DNA of 64,000 bases from the NCBI GenBank assembly GCA_024516155.1, contig JAJJXM010000108.1, forward strand, positions 31,316 through 95,315. Direction: 5' to 3'. Source of the DNA: Pyronema omphalodes. Taxonomy: Eukaryota > Ascomycota > Pezizomycetes > Pezizales > Pyronemataceae. The stretch's first letter is position 1; the number at the start of each line of letters is the position of its first letter. Below are positions 29,689 to 39,425 of this stretch, piece after piece. The translations under genes were made by a program, and so were the position numbers. The notes below the pieces were generated by a model. It did no database searches. It worked only from the letters and a program-made list of their open reading frames with translations, and was not told the origin of the DNA.

Positions 29689-30216
29689 TGTCACGGCACA
29701 CGGCTGACGAGCCGTTGTGTTGTTGCGTCATCATTATGTTGTCGTTGTTGTTGTCGACATCGTGCCGTTGTCTTGCCGTGTTGTGTTGTGTTGTCGTTGT
29801 GTTGTTGTGTGTGCCGTGCCGTTGTGGTTGATAGACTGATTGATGATGGATGATGTACCATGAGCTGGAGAGCTGTGGCGTCGCAGGTGAATTGATGGAG
29901 AACGGAAGCTTCATGTCGCGATGTTGGATGACGGCCCAGCAAGAGTGCTGGCCGCCCCTTTGTACATAAGGAGGCTTGCCTCCCCGTTGTCGAGTTCTCC
30001 ATCGAACGTCTTGTGTCTTTCCCTTGTTCTTAATAAAGACTTCTCCTTCCAGTCCCACGTCATTCTTGTCCTTGTCCCTGTTCCTGTTTCGTGTGCCGTC
30101 CGTCTGACGAGCACTTCGGTCCTTGTCTTTCCGTTCCCCGTCCTGGAACCCGCCTAGTCCCCCTTGCCGGTAGTGTTCAGTGTGTTCTTTGAACGTCCGT
30201 TCCTAGTTCCCTGACA
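29689..30216 (+). repeat. G1 3' LTR
   Basis: 528 bp, TGTCACGG to CTGACA, with AATAAA at 30032-30037. It is followed by ACAAC (30217-30221), the partner of 2205-2209. Confidence 0.94.
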
Positions 30217-30743
30217 ACAACAGCCCTGTGACCCTAATGCAACCTCCCCGCTACATGACCAGTCCAGAGAAACGCGCAGGTAAGAGCGCATCGAGTGTGG
30301 TAATCGCAGTGAAAACACCCGCAGAGCTGGCACTTCCGAGGCGCAGAAAGGTCATTGTGTTCTTTGAACCCCGAAGAATCACCGAATTCCACTCCGCGAG
30401 AAACACCGACCAGTGTCGGCGGTGCCTGCTCTTCGGCCACCACCACTCCAACTGCACAGGAGATCGAGGACCCGTATGCGCCCTCGGCGGCCAGGACCAC
30501 CCCACGGACGCCCACACATGCTCTGAATGCCCCCAGAAAAAAGGTAAAAGCTGCGAACACACCCAATATCAATGTAAGAACTGCGTAGACGAAGGCCTCA
30601 ATGCGCACGACCACCCCGGATTCAGCAAGGAATGCCCAACCCGAGTCCGCATCCTTCGCGAAGCTTGGGCAGCATCACAGCAAACCGCCCCCGCCACCAC
30701 CAACCCCAGCGACAAAGACACCGAGATGGTGGCGCATGTATAA
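30217..30743 (+). pseudogene. LINE F ORF1, zinc-knuckle end
   Basis: Continues ORF1 after G1: PVTLMQPPRYM, SSVVIAVKTPAELAL, CRRCLLFGHHHSNC. The second knuckle reads CALGGQDHPTDAHTC, having lost one Cys relative to LINE A (CGICGQNH). It ends VAHV with TAA inside ATGTATAA, the ORF2 start at 30736, so the 8-base overlap is kept. Confidence 0.85.
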
Positions 30744-33700
30744 TTACAATGCATTGGCAGAAACCGTCCGGATCATCTCTCACAACATGAACCGCCAGTG
30801 AATGGCACTTGACGCACTTTTGAACAGCGCCTGTGATTCAGCAGACATTATTCTGCTACAAGAAATCAACATTACTGACCCTACATACGCCATAACCCAC
30901 CCCTCTTTCACGCTGGTGTTACCACTGCGGAGAGAAAGGGACACCAACAGAACAGCAGCCTACGTGACTAAAACGAACCCATACCTCCGGGTATCCCAGC
31001 GCACCGACGTATGCGCCGACCCTGATCTGCAAGTCCTCGAGGTGGGCACAGACCTTATCCCCGTTTTTTTTTTCTGTTCAATATCTCTAATGAATGACAC
31101 CCTGATACCCATCTATACACCCTCCCCCGCGCCCTTACACCTCTCTCCCTCCCCCGCAGGTGCATAATCACCGGTGATCTCAACGCTCACCATGCCCTCT
31201 GGAACCCCACCACACGTTCCCCAAAGCGAGCCTCCAAGCTCGTAGACCTAATAGAACAGCAGATCTGGGCCCTAATCTCAGTCCCGGATGTCCCTACCCA
31301 CTTCTACAACCAAGGACGGAGCTCCTCCGTGCTCGACTGAACACAGTCGTCGCCCCACATGGCGGACGAAGTCGTTAACTGGGCGGTTGACGACGATATC
31401 GCAACGGGATCCGACCACGAAGTGCTCCTCTTCGAAGTGCAAACAACACACCCGGACTCAGAAGCCACCCTCCCAACGCAGCGACTAAACTGGAAGAAAA
31501 CCGACTGGGACCTCTTTGCGACCACCCTCCACACCTCCTGTGACGACGCCACAGAGCTCTGGGCTCAGTACCACGCCAACCCCACCCCAGAAAACCTCGA
31601 CGAGTGGGCCAACACCCTCAGCGACAACATTGTACAAGCGGCCAAAACCTCCACCCCCGTCCTACAGGTGACCCCCCGATCAAAGAAATGGTGGACCCCG
31701 GAGGTAGCAGCCGCCCGAAGACAAATGACCCTGGCTCGCCGTCACTGGAAACTCACCAGGACCGACGACTACCACACAGCGTACAAGGAACTACGAAAAG
31801 CCTACCATCGCACAATACGACATGCGAAGGACGCAAAATGGAAGCAATACCTGACTCAAGCGGAAGGACCAGACGTGTGGCAAGCGTTCAGGTACACAAA
31901 CCCTCGTCGGGCCCAGCTAACACCCAACCTCCAAACGACAATAAACGGACAGGAAACAGAATGTAGCTCGTTCGAATCCAAAATCGAAGCCTTCCAAAAA
32001 CTGTTCCCTCCACCACCTACGCCCCCCCCCCGTCCTCCGCCGCCCAGGACAAGCTTGATGCCCTCAAGCCTATGTCCCCCCTACCTCTCCTCGCGATCAC
32101 GTCAACCGATGCGACACCGGAACCTCACCCTGACAGTCCATCTGCTCAGGACACACCTCTACCCGACGCCCCAAGCACTGCCCCTGCTGAGACGAACGGA
32201 TGGAAGACTGTGGAGGCGAAGGCTGCACAGAGGAAGAAGCAGAAAGCGAAGGAGACGACACCTACGGCAGCGCCACCCAGCAAGACCCCTACAACAAAGA
32301 ATGGTGGACGGGGAAAGAACACCCACCAACCCAGAACGACAACACCCTCTGCAAAGAAGACTTCGGCAGAAGTCGTCAAGAGCGGAGGCATCAACGTCCA
32401 GATTGTGCTTGGGAATGGCAATCTTGGACTGACAACACCACCGACAAGAAGGGGAGAGAGGCGAGGGGGAGCAGCGAGGAGGCTGAGGAAGAAGGAAGGA
32501 GAAGGGGAGAGAGGGGAGGAGAAGAGGGGCAGGGCGGGCCCGGGTGTCTCAAAGGGCAAAGAGTCAGGAGACACCGGCGGAGGAGGGGAGAGAGGAGAGG
32601 AGAGTGGGGGCACGGGTGGCCCGGCGGCTGTTTAACTTTGCTTTGGTTTTGTTTTTACTTTGTGGAGGAAATACAGGAGGAAAAATGGTTAAAAATGGGA
32701 GGGGAAGGGAGGAGGAAAGGGAGGAGCCCGGCGAGGCGGCCTCTGTGCAAGCAGGGCACTTGGAACATCAGACGCGCTTGGACAAGAAACCCCCGTAGTA
32801 TACAGTGGGGACAGACCCCACAACCACAACGATCAAGAGGAGGAGACTGGTAGAGGTGGAGACTGGGTTTTTGCTTTTACATTTCTTTCTTCTTCTCTTT
32901 TGTATTTATCTGTCCCTTGTCATAACCTTCGGGTTGCAAACAAGTAATGAGAGAACAAACAAACAAACCCCCCCCGTCCTCCCTCAAACCCCGCCGAGAA
33001 CTACAATGGAACACCTTCGCACGGTCTGAAATCAAAACCGCGATCTTCACCTCCTCGCCGAAGAAGGCACCCGGGCCTGACGGAATTACGTTCGCCTGCC
33101 TCAGGCAAGTCTACGTAGCTATCCCCGACCAAATCAACACACTCTACGCCACACTGGGCACGACAGGATACCACCCGCGCTGTTGGCGACAAGCCACAAC
33201 GGTCATCATCCCAGAGGCCAATAAGCCCGACTACAGTAACCCGAAGGCGTACAGATCGATCGCCCTCCTGAATTGCCTAGGTAAAGTCCCCGAGAAGCTG
33301 ATGGCAACACGCTTGGGGGTCATGGCAGACGCCCATGGTCTGTTACACAGGGACCAAATCGGAGGACGCCCTCAACGATCCGCGGTGGACGCAGCGATGG
33401 CATTAGTACACGACGCAGAGATAGGAAAAACTAACGGCATGATAACAACTGCACTCTTTCTAGAAGTCCGTGGGGCATTTAACAATGTCTCTGCCGACAG
33501 GTTGCGACAAACCCTCCGCCAACTCGGCTGCCCGAAACCGGTGATCTCGTGGTGTAAATCCTTCCTCGAGGACCGCACAATCGCCCTCACTTTTGATGGC
33601 CAAACCGACAAACAACGCCCGGTCAAGACCGGAATCCCGCAAGGTTCCCCCGCATCACCCATACTGCTCTTACTTTACCTACGCCGGCTATTCGACCAGC

Positions 33701-34190
33701 CGGAACAGGTACACCCCTACGCATGGACGCCTAGCTACATAGACGACGTAGCTATAGTCGTACAAGGCAGAACGCGCCAAGACAACGCACGCGCACTGGA
33801 AAAGGTCACAGCGACAGCTTTCAGATGGGCCGACACGAACGCGGTAGCTTTCGACGACTCCAAGTCAGAACTGCTCCACTTTCACTGGGCCCGCACCAAT
33901 ACAATCACCGAAGAAGAGAAGGGTAAGCTGCCGAATGGGACAGTGGTCACACCAGGTACGCAGGGAGGGGAGAAGGACGTAGTATGGTGGATTGGCATGT
34001 ACTTAGACAGAAAACTTACCTTTAGACAACATGTAAATAAGAGAGCAACTGCAGCACGAAGAACCCTTCATGCACTGTGTAGGCTCGCATGATACGAGAC
34101 AGGTCTGACCCCTTCCGCAACGAGACTGATATACCAGGCATGTGTCTAGTCCAGAGCGAACTTTGGCGCGGAGATATGGTGGAACAATCA
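30736..34190 (+). pseudogene. LINE F ORF2, broken and truncated
   Basis: Family 1 ORF2 starting MYNYNALAETVRIISHN. Lesions include TGA at 30799-30801 (Arg in LINE A), a T run near 31064-31074 with loss of frame, TGA at 31338-31340, TGA at 34090-34092 and TAG at 34144. Endonuclease (GSDHEV mutated nearby as IATGSDHEVLLF), polymerase (RSIALLNCLGKV, GIPQGSPASPILL, YIDDVAIVV) and linker blocks remain. N6 splits it at 32039-32967. LINE C ends it at 34190, before RNase H. The rest would lie beyond the window, past the 5' end of LINE C. Confidence 0.88.
32039..32967 (+). mobile_element. N6: 5'-truncated N element with family 1 tail
   Basis: 929 bp flanked by CCCCCCCCGTCCTCC (32024-32038 and 32968-32982). 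It starts GCCGCCCAGGACAAGC, inside the N ORF, and keeps the C-terminal half of the coding region (to 32635), the module, hairpins and AAAC tail. 5' truncation is the usual result of incomplete target-primed copying. Confidence 0.9.
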
Positions 34191-34238
34191 GATTTATTTA
34201 TTTATTTATTCATACACGCATCCAACCGTAAGGTTATG
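34191..34238 (-). other. LINE C 3' tail: AAAT repeats and half of the terminal hairpin
   Basis: On the minus strand this is CATAACC-TTAC-GGTTGG and then the AAAT repeats. LINE T sits immediately before CATAACC, so the inner hairpin stem is on this side and the rest of the 3' region starts at 35056. Confidence 0.8.
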
Positions 34239-35055
34239 TTTGTTTGTTTGTTCTCTCATTACTTGTTTGCAACCCGAAGGTTATGACAAGGGACAGATAA
34301 ATACAAAAGAGAAGAAGAAAGAAATGTAAAAGCAAAAACCCTGTCTCCACCTCTACCAGTCTCCTCCTCTTGATCGTTGTGGTTGTGGGGTCTGTCCCCA
34401 CTGTATACTACGGGGGTTTCTTGTCCAAGCGCGTCTGATGTTCCAAGTGCCCTGCTTGCACAGAGGCCGCCTCGCCGGGCTCCTCCCTTTCCTCCTCCCT
34501 TCCCCTTCCCATGTTTAGCCATTTTACCGCCTTTGTTTCCTCCGCGTACAAAAGAAAAAGAAAACTCCCGTCGTCCTCCTCTGCCCCTTCCCCGCGCCCC
34601 TCTCTCTCCTTTCGCAACGCCTCGCACTCCTCCCGCCCTTCGAACATAAGAAAAACATTGTCGCACCCAAACAAAGGAAAGTACAAAAGAAACTCGTCTG
34701 CCCTCTCTCGCCTGCCGTCCCCGTCATCTCCCTTCCCGTGCACCATTCACCATCCGTGCCCTTCTCATCCGCCGTACCATAAAACAACTCCAACCCGTAA
34801 GACAAGCAATTGAAAGACAAAGAAAAGAAAACTCAAAACACCCGAACCCCAAGCAGACCCAAGCAACGACCCCAGCCCGATCCCGTCACCGCGTGCCCGT
34901 TCCCTTTCTCTCCGCCTATCCCTCTTCTACCTTCCCCTTTTTCTTGTCCCTTTTTTTTTTTTTTTTTTTTTTTTACAAAACGGAAATCCTAAGTAAGAAA
35001 GCACTGCAAAATCAGCGCGCGCGAAAGTTCCTAAGGTACTGCGGTCAGTGTAGTC
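34239..35055 (-). mobile_element. LINE T: family 1 LINE reduced to its 3' end
   Basis: The minus-strand sequence matches LINE A from about 21241 to its AAAC tail; it stops at GACTACACTG, just after the ORF2 stop. All coding sequence is missing. It includes the terminal hairpin and the A-rich stretch, here extended (T run at about 34950-34975 on the plus strand). The target repeat is at most two or three bases (ATG), unlike the 12-15 bp of the others. Confidence 0.85.
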
Positions 35056-35501
35056 ATGGCGGTATCTACAAATTAAGTACAATATTGAGAACCTGGGGGT
35101 GATGCAAGGTTCCCACTGGGTAAGCCCCAGAGCTGTCTATGTGGGTGGGAGTGTAGTCTCCCAAGTCTCGTCATGTAGTTTTTCATCTCGCGTCGTCAGA
35201 TCCAAGGAGCCCTGTGCGCTCGGAGGCCACCTCGCCGGGTCGTTCCCCCATTTCCTCCATCCTTCCCCTCCCATTTTTAACCATTTTCCCGCCTTTATTT
35301 CCTCCACAAAGCAAAAACAGAACGAAAGAAAAAGTAACTCCTCCGGGCCACGGCCCCCGCGCCTCCCCTCTCTCCCCTCTCCCCGTCCGAGTCCTCAACT
35401 CCTCTGCTCTCCCTCTCTCATCCCTCTCCGCTGCTCCCTCCCGTCCACGCCTCTTCCCCTTCTCTATCGCCCCGCATCATCGCCTCTCACTCGCCGCTGT
35501 C

Positions 35502-35505
<4 letters not shown>
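35056..35505 (-). other. LINE C 3' untranslated region, distal part
   Basis: Related to the LINE D 3' region but more diverged. It keeps the GGAGGAAATAAAGGCGG module (about 35283-35310) and the purine-rich stretch (C/T-rich on the plus strand). It ends at CCGCTGTCTCCT (35494-35505), the target of N7, and resumes at 37316. Confidence 0.75.
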
Positions 35506-35532
<27 letters not shown>

Positions 35533-37315
35533 TTCATACTCGCATCTAACCGTAAGGTTATGGCGGCTGCTATCTAATTACTATACATTGCTAACTGTCG
35601 AGTGTTACATCGACAGTTACTGGGAACGCCCCAGAGCGGTCTTCATTTGTCAGGTTGTAGCCCCCCTCTCTGTTTCTCGTATTCCATTTCTGTCCTTCTC
35701 GTCGTTCTGTCCGTGAGCCCTGTACGCTCCGCAGACACCCTTCCCGGTGCCTGGTATCCTCCACCCTTCCCCATATACATCCCCCCTTTTTTTTTTTTTT
35801 TTTTTTTTTTTTTATACCTCCCCCATCTCAACTCCTCCACTGATGCCTCCTGACTCATTGCCCACGGAGACACTCAGGCCCTCCCTGCCCCGCTTCCCCT
35901 CGACTCTCTCACTCTCCCCTTCCTTCCTCCTTAGCCTTCTTGCTGCCCCTCCTCGCCTCTCTCCCCTTCTCGTCGGTGGTGTTGTAAGTCCAAGATTGCC
36001 ATTCCCCAGCACAATCTGGACGTTGATGCCTCCGCTCTTGACGACTTCTGCCCAAGTCTTCTTTGCAGAGGGGGTTGTCGTTCTGGGTTGGTGGGTATTC
36101 TTTCCCCGGCCACCATTCTTTGTTGTAGGGGTCTTGCTGGGTGTCGCTGCCGTAGATGTTGTCTCCTTCGCTTTCGTCTTCTTCTTCTGTGTAGCCTTCG
36201 CCTCCACAGTCTTCCATCCATCTGTCTCAGCAGGGGCAGTGCTAGGGGCGTCGGGTAGAGATGTGTCCTGAACAGAGGGACTGTCAGGCTGAGGTTCCGG
36301 TGTCGCTTCAGTCGAAGTGATTGCGAGGAGAGGTAGGGGGGACTTTAACTTGTTGGCATCAAGCTTGTCCTGGGCGGCGGTGGTCGCATGTTTCGAGTGC
36401 ATCAAGCTCTGCTCAGGTGATGCAGCTCTGGGTTTGTGGTTTGCCGGTCGTCGGTGTGTCGGTGAGGTTGGTTCAGTGTTCTGGTCGCTCCCCCTTCGCT
36501 TTCTCTTGCCAGGAGGATTGCGAACGGCGTCCAGAACATCTTGGATGTCATTGTGGACAACTGACAGTTGCATGGTCATCTCTTCCATAGCAGCAGAAGA
36601 GGTCGTGGTGGTCGGTGAGGGGGGCACCGAATTGATGTGCTGGTCCTTGATTTCCCTCATGAGGCCGTTGACAGCAGCCGTTAGATCTGCTACTTGCGCC
36701 TTTGTGGAGGCATATGCTGCCTTGAGTGCAGTATTCTCGCCCATTAGGCGGTCCAGTTTCAGCATGACAAGGTCAAACTTCACATGCAAACCGTTATGTT
36801 GCGTCCTTAGGGCATCGTGCATCATGTCGAAGTCACGATCAAGGCGGTCGTAGGGGTGATTTGTGTCTTCGTAGGACTGGTTAAAGTCCTAGAAGCTCGC
36901 GATCGTTGCTGGCTGCTTCGGTGGTGTAGTTGAGGGAGCTGGTGATCCTGCCAAGACCACGCTCTGGAAGGGCTTTCCAGTGAAGTTTCCATCAACTTCA
37001 TCACCTTTTCGGTCTCTTCCATCAAAAGTAGGATTAGATCCATCGTGAGGAAGGTCCATCAGGGCTGTGTACGCGTTTTCGGACCGTTTAGATCGTCGGG
37101 CGTTGCTGTGTGAATGTTTTGGCGACATTTCGCGAGGTGGGGTAAGCGAGAACTCGTGAAAACTCTGATTTTGCGACAGAAGTCAACAAAAACAACGTAG
37201 AATTCCCTGAAAATTCAGAGAATAACGTAACAGAGTGCTGCGAATCCGAATCCGATGAGAAAACCGGGGGTTTCGGTGCTCGTTGTTGAGAATGCAGGGG
37301 GGGGGGTCGCCGTTG
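35506..37315 (-). mobile_element. N7: divergent N element with a third, poly(A) tail
   Basis: 1810 bp flanked by CCGCTGTCTCCT (35494-35505 and 37316-37327). Its 3' end (left) is a poly(A) tail preceded by a hairpin with outer CGC/GCG, CAT, inner AACC/GGTT and loop TTAC, plus an extra perfect 9-bp stem AACTGTCGA/TCGACAGTT (35593-35618). Its 5' end is CAACGGCGACC. A second A run lies inside (about 35786-35812 on the plus strand as Ts). Confidence 0.88.
35812..37128 (-). pseudogene. N7 ORF: divergent N protein, broken
   Basis: Starts MSPKHSHSNARRSKRSENAY at 37128 and stops at about 36889 after QPATIASF. A shifted frame from 36825 continues MMHDALRTQHNGLHVKFDL, ENTALKAAYASTKAQVADL, GKRKRRGSD and TWAEVVKSGG. 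The central part is different again from N1 and N2. At least one frameshift lies between 36825 and 36900. It is the oldest-looking N copy here. Confidence 0.82.
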
Positions 37316-37534
37316 CCGCTGTCTCCTATCTCCTTTCCCGCGCGCCTTACATCTTTGCCTCCCCTCCCATCTCACGTCCCTCTTGACCTTCCCCAAAGAA
37401 ACAAAAGAAAAACAGGAAAAGTAACCTTCCTCGTCCCCCCGTTGCTCCTCCTGCCCCTTCTCTCTCGCTCCTCGTCCCCTGTGTCTCCTCCCTCTCTCCT
37501 GCCCTTCCTCCCGTCGTCATTCCTATTATTTTAT

Positions 37535-37565
<31 letters not shown>

Positions 37566-37566
37566 A
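37316..37566 (-). other. LINE C 3' untranslated region, proximal part
   Basis: Purine-rich on the minus strand, with a poly(A) run (37539-37565 as Ts) directly after the ORF2 stop, the same layout as in LINE D. Confidence 0.75.
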
Positions 37567-38587
37567 TTAGTTATCGTGGGTTTCCGCGTGCTCGTCCGTT
37601 AGGTCCAGCAGCGTCCCCCAGCCTGTCGTCAGTGTACGAGGGGTGTCCTCCTCTGCGGGGTGAGTACTCAACTTCGCGTGTGCCCATTCGGCGGTCGCCA
37701 CCTTGGTGTCCGAGATCATGGTAGACAGAGCTTTTGTGCCGGCGGTCGTATACAAGATCATGGGGAGAGTCAGTTGGGGTCGTCGGGGGATTCGTAGTGT
37801 ACGTCGTAGTTCAGTCCGCTGTGTGTTGAAGTTCGGGCATGAGAGGAGTAGGTGTTTGGGGGTCTGTGGGGGATGTAGTGGGCAGTGACATGAGCGGGAG
37901 GGGTATTTGGCAGTGGGGGGGTGTGCTAGGCAGTCCAAGAAATATCCATGGCCTGTGCGAAGTCCCAATATAGCCGTCGATATCTTACGCGGGACGGTGG
38001 TGTATGCGTTGTCGAGTCTTTTGCGGTGGGGGGCGTTGTACGTCTTGGGCTTCGGTGACGAAGAGTACCAGTCTACCCAGTCGGTGACATACTGCTCTCG
38101 TACCTGGCGTCTAACCCAGGAGAGGGAGATCGGGGGAGGCGCGGTTGGATTGAGGGAGGTAGCTGTTTTTGCTAGGAGGTCGGCTGTGTCGTTCCCGGGG
38201 ATGTTTGTGTGTCCGGGGACCAAATGTAGAGTAACGGACGATCCGGATCGGCGAAGAGCGGACACCGTCGTGAGGATCGAGAGGGCCAGTTCTTGGCCGG
38301 GGCCGTAGGAGGAGCGGGAGGCGCGAAGGATTGCTGCTTGATTGTCTGTGAAAATGTGTATTTTACGGCGGGTGTGTCTGTTGAGGGTGATGATCCTTTG
38401 GCAGGTGGTGAGGCAGTCGTGTATCGCTCTGAGCTCTGCGTCGAAGACTTCGGTTGTGTCGCCCATTGGGATGAATGCTTCCACCCGGCGAGGTAAGCCG
38501 TCGGTGATGCGGTATCCCGCGCCGGTTCTTCGGTTCAGTTGTGAACCGTCGGTATATGCAATGATGTTGCGGGGGTCTGCGCGGAGG
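37567..38587 (-). pseudogene. LINE C ORF2 C-terminus: RNase H and Cys/His motif
   Basis: Open from the LINE B junction: AYTDGSQLNRRTGAGY, DAELRAIHDCL, TDNQAAILRAS, LVPGHTNIPGNDTADLLA and CHCPLHPPQTPKHLLLSC, ending AETHDN. The usual HWVPGHT reads HLVPGHT here. It joins 58446-61131 once LINE B and its GGTCTGCGCGGAGG repeat are removed. Confidence 0.88.
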
Positions 38588-39425
38588 TTGTTTGTTTGTT
38601 CTCTCATTACTTGTTTGCAACCCGAAGGTTATGACAAGGGACAGATAAATACAGAAGAGAAGAAGAAAGAAATGTAAAAGCAAAAACCCAGTCTCCACCT
38701 CTACCAGTCTCCTCCTCTTGATCGTTGTGGTTGTGGGGTCTGTCCCCACTGTTACTAAGGGGGTTTCTTGTCCAAGCGCGTCTGATGTTCCAAGTGCCCT
38801 GCTTGCACAGAGGCCGCCTCGCCGGGCTCCTCCCTTTCCTCCTCCCTTCCCCCTCCCATGTTTAGCCATTTTACCGCCTTTGTTTCCTCCGCGTACAAAA
38901 GAAAAAGGTAACTCCCGTCGTCCTCCTCTGCCCCTTCCCCGTGCCCCTCTCTCTCCTTTCGCAACGCCTCGCACTCCTCCCGCCCTCCGAACATAAGAAA
39001 AACATCGTCGCACCCAAACAAAGGAAAGTACAAAGGAAACTCATCTGCCCTCTCTCGCCTGCCGTCCCCGTCATCTCCCTTCCTGTGCACCGTTCCACCA
39101 TCCGTTCCCTTCTCACCCGCCGTACCATAAAACAACTCCAACCCGTAAGATAAACAATTGAAAGACAAAGAAAAGAAAACTCAAAACACCCGAACCCCAA
39201 GCAGACCCAAGCAACGACCCCAGCCCGATCCCGTCACCGCGTGCCCGTTCCCTTTCTCTCCGTCTATCCCTCTTCTACCTTCCCCTTTTGCTTGTCCCTT
39301 TTTTTTTTTTTTTCTTCTTTTTTTTTTTTTTTACAAAACAGAAATCCTAAGTAAGAAAGCACTGCAAAATCAGCGCGCGCGAAAGTTCCTAAGGTACTGC
39401 GGTCAGTGTAGTCAGCGGTAGGGGT
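38588..39425 (-). other. LINE B 3' untranslated region, hairpins and AAAC tail
   Basis: Same plan as LINE A: terminal hairpin with CTTGT/ACAAG, AACC/GGTT and loop TTCG (about 38610-38640), the GTGGGG/CCCCAC hairpin near 38730-38750, the shared module, and an A-rich stretch (39300-39332 as Ts). It is about 100 bases longer than the LINE A 3' region, with an internal segment also present in LINE T. Confidence 0.8.

Larger units (their letters stand above)
10477..30216 (+). mobile_element. G1: chromodomain Ty3/Gypsy element, split by N1, LINE A, N2 and N3
   Basis: LTRs of 528 bp at 10477-11004 and 29689-30216; gag 11005-12619; protease 12620-13069; protease-RT linker 15064-15167; RT, RNase H and integrase 23961-26816; chromodomain 29327-29677. 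With the insertions and their target repeats removed, the pol frame reads through every junction. The LTRs differ at several positions (for example GAGCAG/GAGCCG and GATGACG/GATGATG), so it is older than G2. A weak purine tract CGGGGGAG lies just before the 3' LTR. I see no clear tRNA primer site after the 5' LTR. Confidence 0.92.

Noticed and set aside
34950..37565. Several long T runs as possible assembly gaps or sequencing artefacts
   Set aside because: They sit at positions expected for poly(A) stretches of minus-strand LINEs and N7, and flanking target repeats are intact. Their exact lengths are nevertheless unreliable.
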